A DNA stretch of 64,000 nt, taken from the NCBI GenBank assembly GCA_008508345.1, contig QNGE01000134.1:124350-188349 (forward strand). Direction: 5' to 3'. A model generated the notes under the pieces. The model worked only from the letters and a program-made list of their open reading frames with translations, was not told where the DNA came from and searched no databases. The translations under genes and the position numbers were made by a program. Source of the stretch: Paragonimus westermani (lineage: Eukaryota > Platyhelminthes > Trematoda > Plagiorchiida > Troglotrematidae). This document shows, piece by piece, positions 62,401 through 64,000 of the stretch; positions within the stretch are counted from its first letter, which is position 1; every line of letters starts with the position of its first letter.

Positions 62401-63555
62401 ACTCATTCATTTATATTGAGAACGCCAATATATATATATATATAACGGATCATGATGCTAAACGCCCTAGTACTTGCCCATTTGACGACTGATTCGCTTC
62501 ATCAAAGTCTTACCACCACACAGGAAAGAACGGAAGACATCTTGTTTAGTACATCCGAACACTTCGTTGGTTCTCATTGTCTCGACGTGTGGACCTGCCG
62601 TTGGCGAAACTATACACTAAGTGTGCACATTAAAATCAACGATTGGTTTACCATAGATGCTTGTACTCAACCAAAAACAGGCTACGATCGGTATAATTAC
62701 AGCTTGTGAATGAGCACAACCCACTAGCCGTTACCACCTGTGCGTAAAATGATTACATTATCAGAGTGAAAAAACTCAAGTGGAAACAAAATATTGTCCT
62801 TCGTTAACGATTTTCTTATGACGCTGATGACGGTCAATGGTAATTTTTTGCCGCTCGCACACAATCTCTACCTGGTGAAACCAGGTGCTTGTTCACTAAA
62901 TGTCGACCGTATCCTAATCCATTCCGAAAAGTGTGTCAGCGAGAACTTGATTCTACACGTGAGTGATATCAGCCAAACTGACCAATACTACTCATACTTT
63001 GGTACGGATGAATAAGCTAATTGTCGATGCATATTCGTAAGCATTGTCATCACACTGATGTACGAGTTTCGACCGTTTCTTTTTTGGTTCGACTGCAGTC
63101 TACAACAGCAGTGTGAGGGTCTGTTGAGACTTCGATGTGGTCCCTGTCTTCTTTCGAGGCGATGAAATTTTTGTGTGCACTTCTCATTACTGATTGTGTT
63201 TGATGGTTTCTACTTGTGGACGAAAGATGGTCGGTGTTATTTACAGAACTCGGTTCAGTTAGAATCGGCAAGATTGTTTTATGGTATCATAGTCAGTATT
63301 TTTGTTTCTTTTCTTACCGAAGGTGAGGGTCTGTGTGCTGCAAGCTTCCGGTTACTGACTTCACAAATTCTGTCTAGGTACACCCGTGCATTTGATGGAA
63401 ACGTAACTTCATTGTCGTTCCTTAACCACATATTGCTTTGGGTGTCATCACTTTTTCTCCCGCACTTTGTGTTCGTTGCTGCATATAACTATTACACAAC
63501 CATTTCATTGCCCCGCTTCTACGGCTCTATGATGTGTTGATTTTGATCGTTTTCT
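59401..63555. other. Unassigned stretch downstream
   Basis: No recognised exon of the PPP1R12-like gene and no known repeat. Items noted: an AT dinucleotide run at 62427-62444, an ACAC-rich section at 61043-61062, and open frames without motifs (60589-60855, 63175-63540 +). Because MYPT proteins are low in complexity after the ankyrin domain, exons could be hidden here. Confidence 0.4.
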
Positions 63556-64000
63556 TGTAAGCGCTGTTGTTCATTCATCCGTGTTGTATCCCGTGCCGTT
63601 CATCATCAGCGGTTCACATCAGTGCTTAACTACCACACAACCATGAAGAAACACCAAACCCTATAGAGAAAGAGAGAAGAAAAAAGAAGGGGACGGGAAG
63701 GGAAGCGACCTAACTACTGAAAATGACTACGTCCATATTCAAACATTGAGCATCAAGGTGCCTACACCTTGCAAACAAACAATCGAGCTGCAAGTGAGAG
63801 TAAGGCGTCATCAGCAAGACAGCTTCCTTACGGCTTTCACTGCCCCGCGTCATTAAATGCACTCACTTCACAGACGACTCGGACAAACAACGACAACATT
63901 CACGCCACTGAGCTCGATTAGCCGCCATCTCGCCTAGAGTCTCCAACCACCGACTCTGTGAGTCGCGAGGGCCCCAGCCCGGGAGACGAACACGACCCAC
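63556..64000 (-). mobile_element. LINE 3' end, running off the window
   Basis: Read on the - strand from the window edge, an open frame encodes RVRLPGWGPRDSQSRWLETL, then GEMAANRAQWRECCRCLSES and SVK, ending at a TGA (63865-63863). This is the well-known C-terminal end of a fluke LINE group and it is uninterrupted here. The 3' tail that follows contains GTGAAAGCCGTAAGGAAGCT, a pyrimidine-rich tract (purine-rich on + at 63666-63710) and GTTGTGTGGTAGTTAAGCAC. It probably ends near 63560. The main body lies beyond the window. Confidence 0.82.

Noticed and set aside
1..64000. CRISPR arrays, operons, prophage or bacterial defence genes
   Set aside because: The sequence has spliced genes and animal retroelements; no regularly spaced repeats or prokaryotic gene clusters were seen.

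Overview
The window is a piece of animal nuclear genome, most likely from a flatworm and plausibly a large-genome digenean (liver-fluke type). Three things suggest this: one host gene is spread over more than 55 kb, its first intron is only 32 bp while later introns exceed 20 kb, and the introns are filled with old LINE, Penelope-like and tRNA-like SINE remnants plus a Ty3/Gypsy element. The species assignment is inference. No bacterial, viral-genome, CRISPR or operon structure is present.

The host gene lies on the + strand and encodes the ankyrin-repeat N-terminus of a myosin phosphatase targeting subunit (MYPT/PPP1R12 family). Five exons join in frame with matching splice phases: 3261-3509, 3542-3672, 25453-25656, 48583-48805 and 53699-53773. 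A sixth exon at 58230-58303 is likely. They give about 318 codons: the N-terminal KNKQIKSWVGSETD block, a PP1-docking KNIKF motif, and the ankyrin repeats in family order. The C-terminal part must lie beyond the window or in exons I could not recognise.

Upstream (1-2977) is the 3' half of a Ty3/Gypsy pol (reverse transcriptase end, RNase H, integrase) in one continuous frame broken by five clustered stops. It is followed by a probable LTR and a possible primer-binding site, ending only about 280 bp before the host ATG.

Intron 2 (3673-25452) holds at least five + strand LINE remnants of one related group (6670-9140, 11807-12740, 18500-18850, 20620-21900, 23440-24770), a Penelope-like endonuclease remnant (9750-10440, - strand), one copy of an unclassified repeat, and a 136-bp-arm near-perfect palindrome at 7905-8182. 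Intron 3 (25657-48582) holds a LINE of the same group (29480-31500, -), an RTE-like LINE (34900-37900, -), two Penelope loci (40800-42010 as an inverted pair, and 44870-46010, -), several tRNA-like SINE copies, the second copy of the unclassified repeat, and a 941-bp assembly gap bordered by direct repeats. Introns 4 and 5 are mostly unrecognisable, with one SINE copy each. After exon 6 there are two LINE 3' ends (58740-59400, +; 63556-64000, -).

Most other sequence has no recognisable content. All transposon calls rest on reading conserved motifs by eye, so element borders are approximate.
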